A stretch of DNA of 64,000 bases from positions 1,358,001 through 1,422,000 of the forward strand of contig JANQAC010000002.1 of NCBI GenBank assembly GCA_024707255.1, read 5' to 3'. Of the stretch, positions 56,004-64,000 are shown one piece after another; positions within the stretch are counted from its first letter, which is position 1; the number at the start of each line of letters is the position of its first letter. The DNA comes from Asticcacaulis sp. GTDB taxonomy: Bacteria; Pseudomonadota; Alphaproteobacteria; Caulobacterales; Caulobacteraceae. The translations under genes were made by a program, and so were the position numbers. The notes below the pieces were generated by a model, which was given only the letters and a program-made list of their open reading frames with translations, made no database searches and had not been told where the DNA came from.

Positions 56004-57422
56004 ATGACCATGACCCAATCCAAACCGCAAGCTGTAGTCACTCGTTTTGCCCCTTCGCCGACTGGCTACCTGCATATCGGCGGCGCGCGCACGGCCTTGT
56101 TCAACTGGCTCTACGCCAGGCACACCGGCGGCAAGTTCCTGATCCGCATCGAAGATACCGACCGCGAGCGCTCGACCCGCGCGGCGGTGGATGCCATTTT
56201 CGAGGGGCTGGACTGGCTGGGCCTCAAGCCGGACGATACGGTCGTTTTCCAGCACGCGCGTGAAGACCGCCACAAACAGGCGGTCACTGAGCTGGTGGCA
56301 AAAGGCCGCGCCTATGCCTGCTTCATGACCCAGGAAGAAACGGAGATCGCCCGCGAGGCTGCCCGTGAAGCCGGCCACGCCCTGCGTTCGCCGTGGCGCG
56401 ACCGCACGCCGACGGAGACGGAACTGGAACAGCCGCACGTCATCCGCTTCAAGGGACCGTTGGCCGACACGCTGATGGTGCCCGACGCCGTGCAGGGCGA
56501 TGTCACTTTCAATACGAAAGACATGGACGACCTGATCCTGCTGCGCACCGATGGCACCCCGACCTATAACCTCGCCGTTGTGGTCGATGATCATGACATG
56601 GGGATCACCCATGTCATTCGCGGCGATGATCACCTGAACAACGCCGCCCGCCAGAGCCTGATCTATATGGCGCTCGACTGGCCGGTGCCAACCTTCGCCC
56701 ATATTCCGCTGATTCATGGCCCCGATGGCGCCAAGCTTTCCAAACGCCACGGCGCGCAGGCGGTCGGCGATTACCAGGGTCTGGGCTACCTCCCCGAAGC
56801 CATGCGCAATTATCTGGCGCGTCTTGGCTGGTCACATGGCGATGATGAAATCTTCGATGACAAACAGGCCATCGAGTGGTTCGACATCGCCGATATCAAC
56901 CGCGCACCGGCCCGTCTCGATTTTGCCAAACTGGGCTCGGTCAATGCCCACTGGATTCGCATAGCCGACAACCAGCGTCTGGTCGATCTCGTCGCTGCCG
57001 AACTGACCGCCACCGGCCACGCAAAAATACCCCAGACGCGCGAAATTTTGGCCCGCACCATTCCCCTGGTAAAAGAACGCGCCCAGACCATCGTGCAACT
57101 GGCGGAAGCCGTTCACTTCGCTGTGGCGAAAGGACCGGTGCCGCTGGATGAAAAAACAAAAAAACTTCTGACTGAGGAAACAATATCACGGCTCAATCGT
57201 CTTCACGAAAATGTGTTGACATGGGACGACTGGAGTGCCGAATATATTGACGGACAATTGAAAAAATTCGTTGAAAATGAAGGTATTGGCTTCGGCAAGA
57301 TCGGCCCGGTCCTGCGCGGCATTTTGTCGGCCGGACACTCCGCACCGGATATTTCAAAGCTTTTGGCCTCGATCGGGCGCGAAGAGACCCTTGTTCGCCT
57401 GACGGGGGGTCTTTTCATTTAG
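56004..57422 (+). CDS. gltX: Glutamyl-tRNA synthetase
   Basis: 472 residues, class I synthetase. The HIGH motif is in FAPSPTGYLHIGGARTALFNW, the KMSKS motif is DGAKLSKRHGAQAV, and the C-terminal anticodon-binding helices follow. Alphaproteobacteria often have two GltX paralogues, one of which charges tRNA-Gln for the amidotransferase route; one copy is seen here. Starts at ATG 56004 or 56010. Divergent from comEC. Confidence 0.95.
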   Translation: MTMTQSKPQAVVTRFAPSPTGYLHIGGARTALFNWLYARHTGGKFLIRIEDTDRERSTRAAVDAIFEGLDWLGLKPDDTVVFQHAREDRHKQAVTELVAKGRAYACFMTQEETEIAREAAREAGHALRSPWRDRTPTETELEQPHVIRFKGPLADTLMVPDAVQGDVTFNTKDMDDLILLRTDGTPTYNLAVVVDDHDMGITHVIRGDDHLNNAARQSLIYMALDWPVPTFAHIPLIHGPDGAKLSKRHGAQAVGDYQGLGYLPEAMRNYLARLGWSHGDDEIFDDKQAIEWFDIADINRAPARLDFAKLGSVNAHWIRIADNQRLVDLVAAELTATGHAKIPQTREILARTIPLVKERAQTIVQLAEAVHFAVAKGPVPLDEKTKKLLTEETISRLNRLHENVLTWDDWSAEYIDGQLKKFVENEGIGFGKIGPVLRGILSAGHSAPDISKLLASIGREETLVRLTGGLFI

Positions 57423-57515
57423 GATTACAGTTTGTAAAGCAGGCGCGACGCCGATTTAGGTGCGCCGCACACAGGACCGGCAAACGGTCTAAACCTTTTA
57501 CCGAGGTAGCGTAAT

Positions 57516-58805
57516 ATGAGCCAGACTACTCCCGCCCAAATCAATTTCGAAGGCAAGGCCGTCGATCTGCCCGTGATGAAGGGCACGCTTGGCCCGGACG
57601 TCATCGACATCCGCAAGCTGTACGCCGAAACCGACGCCTTCACCTACGATCCGGGCTTCACCTCCACGGCTTCGTGCGAAAGCAAGATCACCTTCATCGA
57701 TGGTGACAAGGGCGTATTGCTGCACCGCGGCTATCCGATCGGCCAACTGGCGGAAAAGTCGTCGTTCCTCGAAACCTGCTACCTGTTGCTGCATGGCGAA
57801 TTGCCGACGGCCGCCGAATTCGAGCCTTTCGAGAATTCGATCACACGCCACACCATGCTGCATGAACAGTTCGACAAGTTCTTCTCCGGCTTCCGCCGTG
57901 ACGCGCACCCGATGGCGATCATGACCGGCGCCGTCGGCGCCCTGTCGGCTTTCTATCACGACAGCCTCGATATCCATGATCTGAAGCAGCGCGAGATCTC
58001 GGCCCACCGCCTGATCGCCAAGATGCCGACGATTGCTGCCCGCGCCTACAAGTACAGTGTCGGCCAGCCGTTCGTGCATCCGCTTAACAAGCTCAGCTAT
58101 TCGGAAAACTTCCTGCGCATGTGCTTCGCCGTTCCGGCCGAGGAATATGTGCCCAATCCGATCCTGACCAAAGCGATGGACCGTATCTTCATCCTCCACG
58201 CTGATCACGAGCAGAACGCCTCGACCTCGACCGTCCGCCTGGCCGGGTCTTCGGGCGCCAATCCGTTCGCCTGTATCGCCGCCGGCATCGCCTGCCTGTG
58301 GGGGCCGTCGCACGGCGGCGCCAACGAAGAGGCGCTGAACATGCTGAAGGAAATCGGCACGCCCGAGCGCATTCCGGAATTCATCGCCGGCGTCAAGGCC
58401 CGCAAGTACAAACTGATGGGCTTCGGCCACCGCGTGTACAAGAACTACGATCCACGCGCGACCGTCATGAAGCAGTCGGCCGACGAGGTTCTGGAAGCCG
58501 TTGGCGACAAGAACGATCCTCTGTTCCAGGTCGCCAAGGAACTGGAAAAGATCGCTCTGAACGATGAATTCTTCATCGAGCGCAAGCTGTATCCGAACGT
58601 CGATTTCTATTCCGGCATTACCCTGTCGGCCATGGGCTTCCCGACCACCATGTTCACCGTGCTGTTCGCCCTGGCGCGCACCGTGGGTTGGATCGCGCAG
58701 TGGAAGGAAATGATCGAGGATCCCGGTCAGAAGATCGGCCGTCCGCGCCAGCTCTATACCGGCGCCGGTCAACGCGACTATACGCCGATTTCGCAACGCG
58801 GCTAA
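57516..58805 (+). CDS. gltA: Citrate synthase (type II)
   Basis: 429 residues, the hexameric, NADH-sensitive type length. Condenses acetyl-CoA and oxaloacetate. Catalytic residues in [19 protein letters not shown] (first His), [15 protein letters not shown] (second His), [14 protein letters not shown] (Arg, His) and VDFYSGI (Asp). Single gene after gltX with a 93-base gap, followed by hairpin element C. Draws acetyl-CoA from the pyruvate dehydrogenase encoded at 31-35 kb. Confidence 0.97.
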   Translation: MSQTTPAQINFEGKAVDLPVMKGTLGPDVIDIRKLYAETDAFTYDPGFTSTASCESKITFIDGDKGVLLHRGYPIGQLAEKSSFLETCYLLLHGELPTAAEFEPFENSITRHTMLHEQFDKFFSGFRRDAHPMAIMTGAVGALSAFYHDSLDIHDLKQREISAHRLIAKMPTIAARAYKYSVGQPFVHPLNKLSYSENFLRMCFAVPAEEYVPNPILTKAMDRIFILHADHEQNASTSTVRLAGSSGANPFACIAAGIACLWGPSHGGANEEALNMLKEIGTPERIPEFIAGVKARKYKLMGFGHRVYKNYDPRATVMKQSADEVLEAVGDKNDPLFQVAKELEKIALNDEFFIERKLYPNVDFYSGITLSAMGFPTTMFTVLFALARTVGWIAQWKEMIEDPGQKIGRPRQLYTGAGQRDYTPISQRG

Positions 58806-58815
58806 GTTATGGAGT

Positions 58816-58916
58816 GTGGGGCCTGCGGCCCCACGTCTTCTCTCCTTCCAATGAAAAACCCGGCCCAAAAGGCCGGGTTTTTCATTGGAACAGGGCAAGG
58901 CTTGTGGGTCCTGCAC
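58816..58916. terminator. Hairpin plus bidirectional terminator between gltA and lpxB (element copy C)
   Basis: Hairpin GTGGGGCC-TGC-GGCCCCAC (58816-58834), then a perfect 20-bp terminator stem, arms 58846-58865 and 58871-58890, loop CAAAA, with A and T runs on both sides. A weak second hairpin (GTGGGT...ACCC) follows near 58904-58918 before the lpxB stop. Confidence 0.85.
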
Positions 58917-58923
58917 CCTCCGT

Positions 58924-60093
58924 TTAACTTAGGCCGAGAAAATCCAGCACCGCCGCCGCCGCCTTTTCCGCCGGCGGCCTCTGACCGCGCCCCATGATAT
59001 CAAGCGCGGTGAACTGTTCGACTATCTGCCTGTCGCGCAACACTTTATCGCCCAACCGCTCATCCACAGCCTGAACCAGATTAGCGACCGTCGCGTCGTC
59101 CTGGATAAATTCCGGCGCGATCCGCTTGTCGGCCATGATATTGAACATGGTGACGTGCTTCAGCGTCGAAATCCGGCGATAGATCCAGTAGGTCAACGGC
59201 TCGACCCTGTAGGCAATCACCATCGGGCACCCGGCCAGGGCCAGCTCGGTCGAGACTGTACCCGAGCAGGCCAGGGCCAGGGTGGCGGCTTTCATCGCCG
59301 AATGCTTGTCCGCTTCGCCATAGACCAGCAGCGGCTTCACCGGCCATTCCGATACACGGCGCTCAACCAGGTCACGGACCGTATCGGCCACCGGCATGAC
59401 CAGACGGAGATTTGGATGCGTGGCGTTCAGCCGGGCAATCGTCTCGGCAAAGAGCGGCGACAGGCGCTTAATTTCCGATGGCCGGCTGCCCAGCAAGACC
59501 AGCAGCAACGGATCATCCCGCAAATCAATCCGCTTGCGAAATGCAATCGGATCAGCATCGCTCAGGTCAATATTCAGTGCCGGATTGCCAACCACGACGG
59601 TCTTCAGGCCGGCGGCCTCGAAAAACGGCGGATCCATCGGGTGCAGGGCCAGCAGAAGATCCACCGATTGTGCCAGGGTTTTTGCCCGGCCAGGCCGCGC
59701 CGCCCAGACCTGCGGCCCGACATATTTGATCAGCCTGACCTGCGGCATCACCTTGCGGATAGCGTTGGCGACCCGCAGTGTAAAGCCCCAGGAATCGACC
59801 AGAATGATCACATCCGGCTTTTCGGCCTGCGCGTAAGCCACTGTTTCGCGGACACGTTTCATGACGCGTCCATAGGCTTTTACCGCTTCCAGCAGCCCCA
59901 GTATCGACAGTTCGGAGATATCGAACGGACTGACCACGCCCTGCTCGGCCATACGCGCGCCACCGACACCGAAGAAGGTCAGGTCGGCGTTCGGCGCCTG
60001 GCGTCGCAGTTCGGCGATCAGCCCGGCGCCCAGGGCGTCGCCGGACGCCTCGGCGGCCACCACCATGATACGCTTAGTGGTCATCGTGGCCAT
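58924..60093 (-). CDS. lpxB: Lipid-A-disaccharide synthase
   Basis: 389 residues. Joins UDP-diacylglucosamine and lipid X into the lipid A disaccharide at the inner membrane. Signatures: MVVAAEASGDALGAGLI, FFGVGGARMAEQG, IKYVGPQVWAARPGR, LGSRPSEIKRL, ALACSGTVSTELALAGCPMVIAYRV. Starts at ATG 60093 or 60084, both inside the end of lpxI, so the two are translationally coupled. The last gene of the lpx cluster; ends at element C. Confidence 0.96.
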   Translation of the reverse strand: MATMTTKRIMVVAAEASGDALGAGLIAELRRQAPNADLTFFGVGGARMAEQGVVSPFDISELSILGLLEAVKAYGRVMKRVRETVAYAQAEKPDVIILVDSWGFTLRVANAIRKVMPQVRLIKYVGPQVWAARPGRAKTLAQSVDLLLALHPMDPPFFEAAGLKTVVVGNPALNIDLSDADPIAFRKRIDLRDDPLLLVLLGSRPSEIKRLSPLFAETIARLNATHPNLRLVMPVADTVRDLVERRVSEWPVKPLLVYGEADKHSAMKAATLALACSGTVSTELALAGCPMVIAYRVEPLTYWIYRRISTLKHVTMFNIMADKRIAPEFIQDDATVANLVQAVDERLGDKVLRDRQIVEQFTALDIMGRGQRPPAEKAAAAVLDFLGLS

Positions 60094-60901
60094 AAATGAA
60101 AACTCCCAGCTCGGCGGCGCGGGCGTAGACGGCCGGCTTATCGACGATCAACAGGGCCTGGGCCTTCGCCACAATGCCGCAAAGGCCGGCGGCAGCCACG
60201 TCCTCGACCGTTTGCACGCCGATGGTCGGCATATCCAAGCGCAGGTCTTGTATTGGTTTGGCGAGCTTGGCGAGCACTCCCTTGCGATTAGCAAGCGTTC
60301 CGCGCAGCGCCGGATTGAGCGTATGGATACGCCCCAGCACGGCCTGTGTGCCTTCCTGCGCCTCAACGGCCAGGGTGATCCGGCCGGCCACCACTACTGC
60401 CTGGCCGATATCGAGCGCACCGATGGCCGCCGCTATGCGCATAGCTTCCTGGGCGTCTTCCATGGCTTCCGGTGACGGGTCGGGGCCCGCTTGCAATCCG
60501 CAACCGATCAGCAGTTCCGGATTGGCCTCATGGGCGCCTTCGATATGATAGCCCTGGCTTGCGATCACCTTGGCGACCTGACGCAGCAGGGAATCGTCCC
60601 CGCCCCTGCCCGCTGACTGGATGCTGTGAAGGTGCTGGTCCTTCTGCATTGTGTCGAAATCCGGACGCTGAACATAACCGCACATAGTGACAGCCTTTAC
60701 CTGCTCTGCGGCCAGTATTTCGAACAACCGCGGGAAATCGCCCAGGCCGAGCGTATGGCCGGGGTGGTCATTCAGTTCGGCATCGGACAGACCATCGATA
60801 CGGATGACCGTATAGGGACGCCCGGTCTGCTTCAGATAGCGGGCGATTTCGACCGGCAACGCGCCGCCGCCGGAGATCAGGGCAAGTTTGGTGTTGGGCA
60901 T
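60074..60901 (-). CDS. lpxI: UDP-2,3-diacylglucosamine pyrophosphatase LpxI
   Basis: 275 residues, the alphaproteobacterial replacement of LpxH; hydrolyses UDP-diacylglucosamine to lipid X. Begins LALISGGGALPVEIARYLKQTGR and has the LpxI C-terminal motifs (LGALDIGQAVVVAG, EGTQAVLGRI, DMPTIGVQTVEDVAAAGLCGIV). ATG 60901. It overlaps lpxB by about 20 bases and is separated from lpxA by a hairpin element of 120 bases, so it may have its own promoter or rely on read-through. Confidence 0.94.
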   Translation of the reverse strand: MPNTKLALISGGGALPVEIARYLKQTGRPYTVIRIDGLSDAELNDHPGHTLGLGDFPRLFEILAAEQVKAVTMCGYVQRPDFDTMQKDQHLHSIQSAGRGGDDSLLRQVAKVIASQGYHIEGAHEANPELLIGCGLQAGPDPSPEAMEDAQEAMRIAAAIGALDIGQAVVVAGRITLAVEAQEGTQAVLGRIHTLNPALRGTLANRKGVLAKLAKPIQDLRLDMPTIGVQTVEDVAAAGLCGIVAKAQALLIVDKPAVYARAAELGVFIYGHDDH

Positions 60902-60922
60902 TGGCCTCTCTTGTTACGGGGT

Positions 60923-61023
60923 TTGGGGGCTGTGGCCCCAAGCCTTTTTTTTTCTTCCCTTGCCCTCTAATAGGGGGCAAGGGAAGAAAGAATATAGAAG
61001 ATTTGTGGGGTCACGGACCCCAC
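60923..61023. repeat. Three-hairpin intergenic element between lpxA and lpxI (copy D)
   Basis: Hairpin TTGGGGGC-TGT-GGCCCCAA (60923-60941, one mismatch), a 15-bp stem with arms 60951-60965 and 60975-60989, then the perfect hairpin GTGGGGTC-ACG-GACCCCAC (61005-61023). The central stem lacks a T run on its 3' side in either direction, so it is a poor terminator; unlike the other copies it lies between two genes of the same direction. Confidence 0.75.
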
Positions 61024-61042
61024 GCCCCGTTACAGGACAGCG

Positions 61043-61837
61043 TCAATGATCCGACGGCAAACAGATCGGCCGCGTTGAATCTTCACGAATAAACCGAACG
61101 ATCTCCACCACCTGGTCGATATCGGAGAAGTTCTCCAGCACGTCGTCGAGGCGTTCCTGGAAGGTGCCCTCTTCGGCAAACATCATCCGGTAAGCCGTCC
61201 GCAGCGCCAGTATAAGCTCACGCGAGAACCCACGGCGCTTCAGACCCACCAGATTCAGCCCCTCAAGCCGCGCATGATTGCCCCAGACCGAGCCATAGGG
61301 AATAACGTCCTTGGTGACGATCGCGCCGCCACCGATAAAGCTGTAACGCCCCAGGCGCGCAAACTGATGCACCGCGCAAGAGCCACCGAGAAACACGAAA
61401 TCCCCAACCTGCACATGGCCGCCGATCGACGCCTGATTGGCCATGATGACATTATTGCCGAGGATGCAGTCATGCGCGATCCCTGATCCGGCCATGAACA
61501 TGCAGTCATTGCCGGCCACGGTTATGCCGCCGCCCTTTTCCGTGCCGGTGTGCATGATGACATGCTCACGCACCAGAACCCGGTCGCCAACAGTCAGTTT
61601 CGTCGGTTCGCCCTTGTGCGCCAGATGCTGCGGCGCGCCGCCCAGGCAGGCAAACGGATGGATTGTACCGTCAATGCCGATCTCGGTCACGCCGTCGATG
61701 ACGACATGCGATTTCAATACGGTCCGGTCCCCGATCTTAACCTGCGGCCCGACTATGCAGTAGGGCCCGATCTGGACGTCAACGCCGAGCTGCGCGCCGT
61801 CATGGATGATCGCGGTCGGATGTATCGTTACAGTCAT
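61043..61837 (-). CDS. lpxA: UDP-N-acetylglucosamine O-acyltransferase LpxA
   Basis: 264 residues, a left-handed beta-helix built of hexapeptide repeats ([27 protein letters not shown]...) with a helical C-terminal domain. It adds the first acyl chain to UDP-GlcNAc. The catalytic His lies in [12 protein letters not shown] (HD pair region). Its ATGA start overlaps the fabZ stop, the usual fabZ-lpxA coupling. Confidence 0.96.
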   Translation of the reverse strand: MTVTIHPTAIIHDGAQLGVDVQIGPYCIVGPQVKIGDRTVLKSHVVIDGVTEIGIDGTIHPFACLGGAPQHLAHKGEPTKLTVGDRVLVREHVIMHTGTEKGGGITVAGNDCMFMAGSGIAHDCILGNNVIMANQASIGGHVQVGDFVFLGGSCAVHQFARLGRYSFIGGGAIVTKDVIPYGSVWGNHARLEGLNLVGLKRRGFSRELILALRTAYRMMFAEEGTFQERLDDVLENFSDIDQVVEIVRFIREDSTRPICLPSDH

Positions 61838-62322
61838 TTCGGGCTCTCAACCACCATGGCGGCGAACTCGGCTTCGCAGATAATCTTGTCGTTCACATAA
61901 GCCTCGCCGCGGAATTTGAAGATATCGCCGCGATGGCGCACGACTTCCACCGGCATACGCACCACGTCGCCCGGACGGACCGGACTGCGGAACTTTACAC
62001 CATCCACCGACATAAAGAAGATGGTCTTGCCTTCAACATCTGCGTCCAAAGATTTCGACATCAGCACGGCGCCGGTCTGGCCCATAGCCTCAATCAGCAA
62101 CACGCCGGGCATGACCGGATTTTCCGGGAAATGGCCATTGAAGAACGGTTCGTTGAAGGTGACATTCTTGATGCCGACCATCGACTTGTTCTTCACCCAG
62201 TCTTCGCCGCGATCAATCAGCAGGAAGGGATAGCGATGCGGAATGCGCTTGAGGATTTCGGCGTAGTCCACGCTGGCCTGAGTGTCAGTTGCCTCCGGCG
62301 CATCATCAGCAGTCGTGCTCAT
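61834..62322 (-). CDS. fabZ: (3R)-hydroxyacyl-ACP dehydratase FabZ
   Basis: 162 residues with a short acidic N-terminal extension. A hot-dog-fold dehydratase of fatty-acid synthesis; it competes with LpxA for hydroxyacyl-ACP. Catalytic His and Glu in [30 protein letters not shown]. Lies 7 bases after lpxD and overlaps lpxA by 4. Confidence 0.96.
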   Translation of the reverse strand: MSTTADDAPEATDTQASVDYAEILKRIPHRYPFLLIDRGEDWVKNKSMVGIKNVTFNEPFFNGHFPENPVMPGVLLIEAMGQTGAVLMSKSLDADVEGKTIFFMSVDGVKFRSPVRPGDVVRMPVEVVRHRGDIFKFRGEAYVNDKIICEAEFAAMVVESPK

Positions 62323-62329
62323 TAAAGTC

Positions 62330-63346
62330 TTACCCCTTGTCCTTCGTCATTGCGTTTTTCTCCAGCCAGACCATTTCGCGCAGGAACTGCCGCGACGGCC
62401 GGGCCGGAAATCCGGATACCATGGTGGCGGCCGGTACATCCTTGAATACACAGGCGCCGGCGGCGATCTTCGCGCCCGCGCCTATGTCGATATGGTCTAT
62501 CACGCCGGCACGTCCGCCGAACATGGCACCGTCACCAACTGTCACCGATCCTGAAATGCCGGTATGCGCCGCCAGGATGCAGTTGCGTCCGATCTGGCAG
62601 TTGTGACCGACCTGAACCATGTTGTCGATCTTCGTCGCCTCGCCGATGACCGTATCGTCATAGGCGCCGCGGTCAATGCAGGTGCCGGAACCGACGCTGA
62701 CATCGTCCTGCAGGATAGCCCGCCCCAGTTGCGGCACATCAACCAGGCCCTTGGCATCCCCGCTGACGCCAAAGCCGGCCTCGCCGATATGGCCGCCCGA
62801 AAGCACCTGGACCCGGTCGCCCAGCAGAGCGCAGTAAATCGTGCTGTGCGCGCCGATGCGGCAATCACGTCCGATGCGGCAGCCGGGACCGATCACCGCA
62901 TAGGCTTCGATCCGCGTACCCGCCCCGATCTCGACATCCTGGCCGATCACCACGCCGATACCGATCGTGACGCCCGCCTCCATCTTGACGCTTGGATGGA
63001 TGGCCTCAGTGCCCTCGTGCCGCCGCGTCCGGTAAAGCTGCGTCGCCACACGGGCCCAGGCGGCCTGCGGACTGGCCGTTGCCGTGGCCACGCTGGCCGC
63101 CGGCACCTGATCGACGAAATCCTCCGTCACGAAAACGAATTCCGCCCCGGTCCGGTGCAGGTTCGTCAGATAGCGGCGGTCACTGAAAAAGGCCGCATGA
63201 CCGCTCCCTCCAAACGACAAAGGGGCGCAGGCCGTAACGAACCCGCTCCCCTTCTTTTCCGGCACAATCAGCCGGCTGGAGGTCAACGCCACCACCTGAT
63301 CCAGGTCTATTTTTGAACCGATATCAAAAAAACGCGGATCAGGCAT
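62330..63346 (-). CDS. lpxD: UDP-3-O-acylglucosamine N-acyltransferase LpxD
   Basis: 338 residues. An N-terminal uridine-binding LpxD domain (about 1-100) followed by hexapeptide beta-helix repeats; the catalytic His is in VQVGHNCQIGRNCILAAHTGISGSV. It adds the second, amide-linked acyl chain of lipid A. Reads leftward after the OmpH/Skp gene, 19 bases away, the conserved order (bamA)-skp-lpxD-fabZ-lpxA. Confidence 0.96.
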   Translation of the reverse strand: MPDPRFFDIGSKIDLDQVVALTSSRLIVPEKKGSGFVTACAPLSFGGSGHAAFFSDRRYLTNLHRTGAEFVFVTEDFVDQVPAASVATATASPQAAWARVATQLYRTRRHEGTEAIHPSVKMEAGVTIGIGVVIGQDVEIGAGTRIEAYAVIGPGCRIGRDCRIGAHSTIYCALLGDRVQVLSGGHIGEAGFGVSGDAKGLVDVPQLGRAILQDDVSVGSGTCIDRGAYDDTVIGEATKIDNMVQVGHNCQIGRNCILAAHTGISGSVTVGDGAMFGGRAGVIDHIDIGAGAKIAAGACVFKDVPAATMVSGFPARPSRQFLREMVWLEKNAMTKDKG

Positions 63347-63365
63347 GAACGGTGTTATCTCTTAA

Positions 63366-64000
63366 TTACTTCGCGGGCGCTGCTCCCGCCGCCGGCTGGT
63401 CAAGCTTGACGCGATCGAAAGCCGGCAGGGTCTCGCCCGAGGCATTCATCTTGGCAACAACGTCCGTGGTGATGTTCATCGCGGGGTTGGCATAGAGGAA
63501 GCTGGTTTGAGTCGGCGAACCATTCGTATTCGCAGTCATGTCATAATGCAACAGGGAGTCGGCCGAGAGAACCGTGGCGCAGCTCTTGGCGGTGACCACA
63601 GCGTTGATTTGCGGGATCATCTTCTGGAAGATGGCCTGCATCACTTCCTGCTGGGTATACTGCATTTCCTGGTTACGCTGCTGAACCTTGGCCTGGAACT
63701 TCTGGCGCTTCTCTTCCCAGGCCTGAGCCTTACCTTCCCAGGCGGTCTTGCCGGCCGGGGTGGCGGCGCTGGTCTTTTGTGAAGCGGCCAGGGCCTTGTA
63801 TTCGTCCTCAATGGCCTTGCCCTCGGCGCCGAGTTCGGCATCGACCTGGCCCTTCAGTTGCACGAGACGGTCCGAGGCTGACTTGCCCATGTTCGAGGTC
63901 GACATGGCGGTCTGTTCGTCCAGCACGCACTGGCCAGGAACGGCGGCGCCGAAGGTCGGCGGCGTCGGAGCAGCGGGGGCTGCGGCCGGAGCTGCAGCTT
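63366..64000 (-). CDS. OmpH/Skp-family periplasmic chaperone, 5' end outside window
   Basis: About 211 residues of the C-terminal part are present; the start lies beyond 64000. An Ala/Pro stretch at the edge leads to FGAAVPGQCVLDEQTAMSTSNMGK, then the long charged coiled-coil helices of OmpH (VQLKGQVDAELGAEGKAIEDEYKAL; EEKRQKFQAKVQQRNQEMQY) and a C-terminal strand region. The family binds unfolded outer-membrane proteins. Its place before lpxD supports the call. The Ala/Pro stretch before the core is more than Skp usually has. Confidence 0.85.
   Translation of the reverse strand, partial: AAAPAAAPAAPTPPTFGAAVPGQCVLDEQTAMSTSNMGKSASDRLVQLKGQVDAELGAEGKAIEDEYKALAASQKTSAATPAGKTAWEGKAQAWEEKRQKFQAKVQQRNQEMQYTQQEVMQAIFQKMIPQINAVVTAKSCATVLSADSLLHYDMTANTNGSPTQTSFLYANPAMNITTDVVAKMNASGETLPAFDRVKLDQPAAGAAPAK

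Noticed and set aside
57498..58916. A 472-codon minus-strand frame opposite citrate synthase
   Set aside because: Shadow of gltA, whose catalytic motifs are all on the plus strand.

Overview
The window reads as an alphaproteobacterial chromosome of the Caulobacterales, most likely Asticcacaulis or a close relative. The evidence is the gene order (dusB-ntrYX-dat-hfq-hflX; eno-ftsB-pdhABC-lpdA; tpiA-secG-pyrG; ppiD-trpE, trpGDC-lexA; lpxD-fabZ-lpxA-lpxI-lpxB), an E1-beta subunit with its own lipoyl domain, LexA boxes of the alphaproteobacterial form GTTC-N7-GTTC, and a fused IspDF. The genus is inferred, not proven.

Layout. 1-6300: the start of recJ, a GPH-family sugar symporter, mazG, a small membrane-anchored protein, an HxlR regulator and a marR-emrB drug-efflux pair. 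6350-13730: a leftward housekeeping cluster (dusB, ntrY, ntrX, dat, hfq, hflX). 13790-19230: ispDF, sodB and pncC face a polygalacturonase, coq10/ratA and lipA. 19360-30190: an accessory block with a lipoprotein hydrolase, a periplasmic trehalase, a BlaI/BlaR1-type system, a frameshifted AMP-binding synthetase and a DUF2946-TonB receptor-PepSY metal-uptake set. 30300-35840: lpdA, pdhC, pdhB, pdhA and ftsB. 36120-38125: two insertion sequences (IS110 and IS5 families) side by side between ftsB and eno. 38230-46270: eno, a secreted protein, xth, rpmF, small membrane proteins, ridA, pyrG, secG and tpiA. 46590-53750: ppiD, trpE, trpG, trpD, trpC and lexA. 53750-64000: comEC, gltX, gltA, and the lipid A genes lpxB, lpxI, lpxA, fabZ and lpxD, then the end of an OmpH/Skp chaperone gene.

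Most genes are core metabolism: pyruvate dehydrogenase with lipoate synthase, citrate synthase, enolase and triose-phosphate isomerase for carbon flow; trpEGDC for tryptophan; the lpx set for the outer membrane; NtrYX, Hfq and LexA for regulation. The least ordinary things are (i) the IS110 element with a foldable bridge-RNA-like leader, (ii) a family of paired GTGGGGTC hairpins around terminators at gene ends, one of them split by the IS5 copy, (iii) a BlaR1-like protease with four 28-residue repeats and twin palindromic operators, (iv) two opposed LexA boxes on the lexA promoter, and (v) six single-base frame breaks between 25 and 46 kb. Three or more of these breaks lie in normally essential genes, so they are more likely sequence errors than true mutations. 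I found no CRISPR array, rRNA, tRNA, prophage or clearly new defence system.
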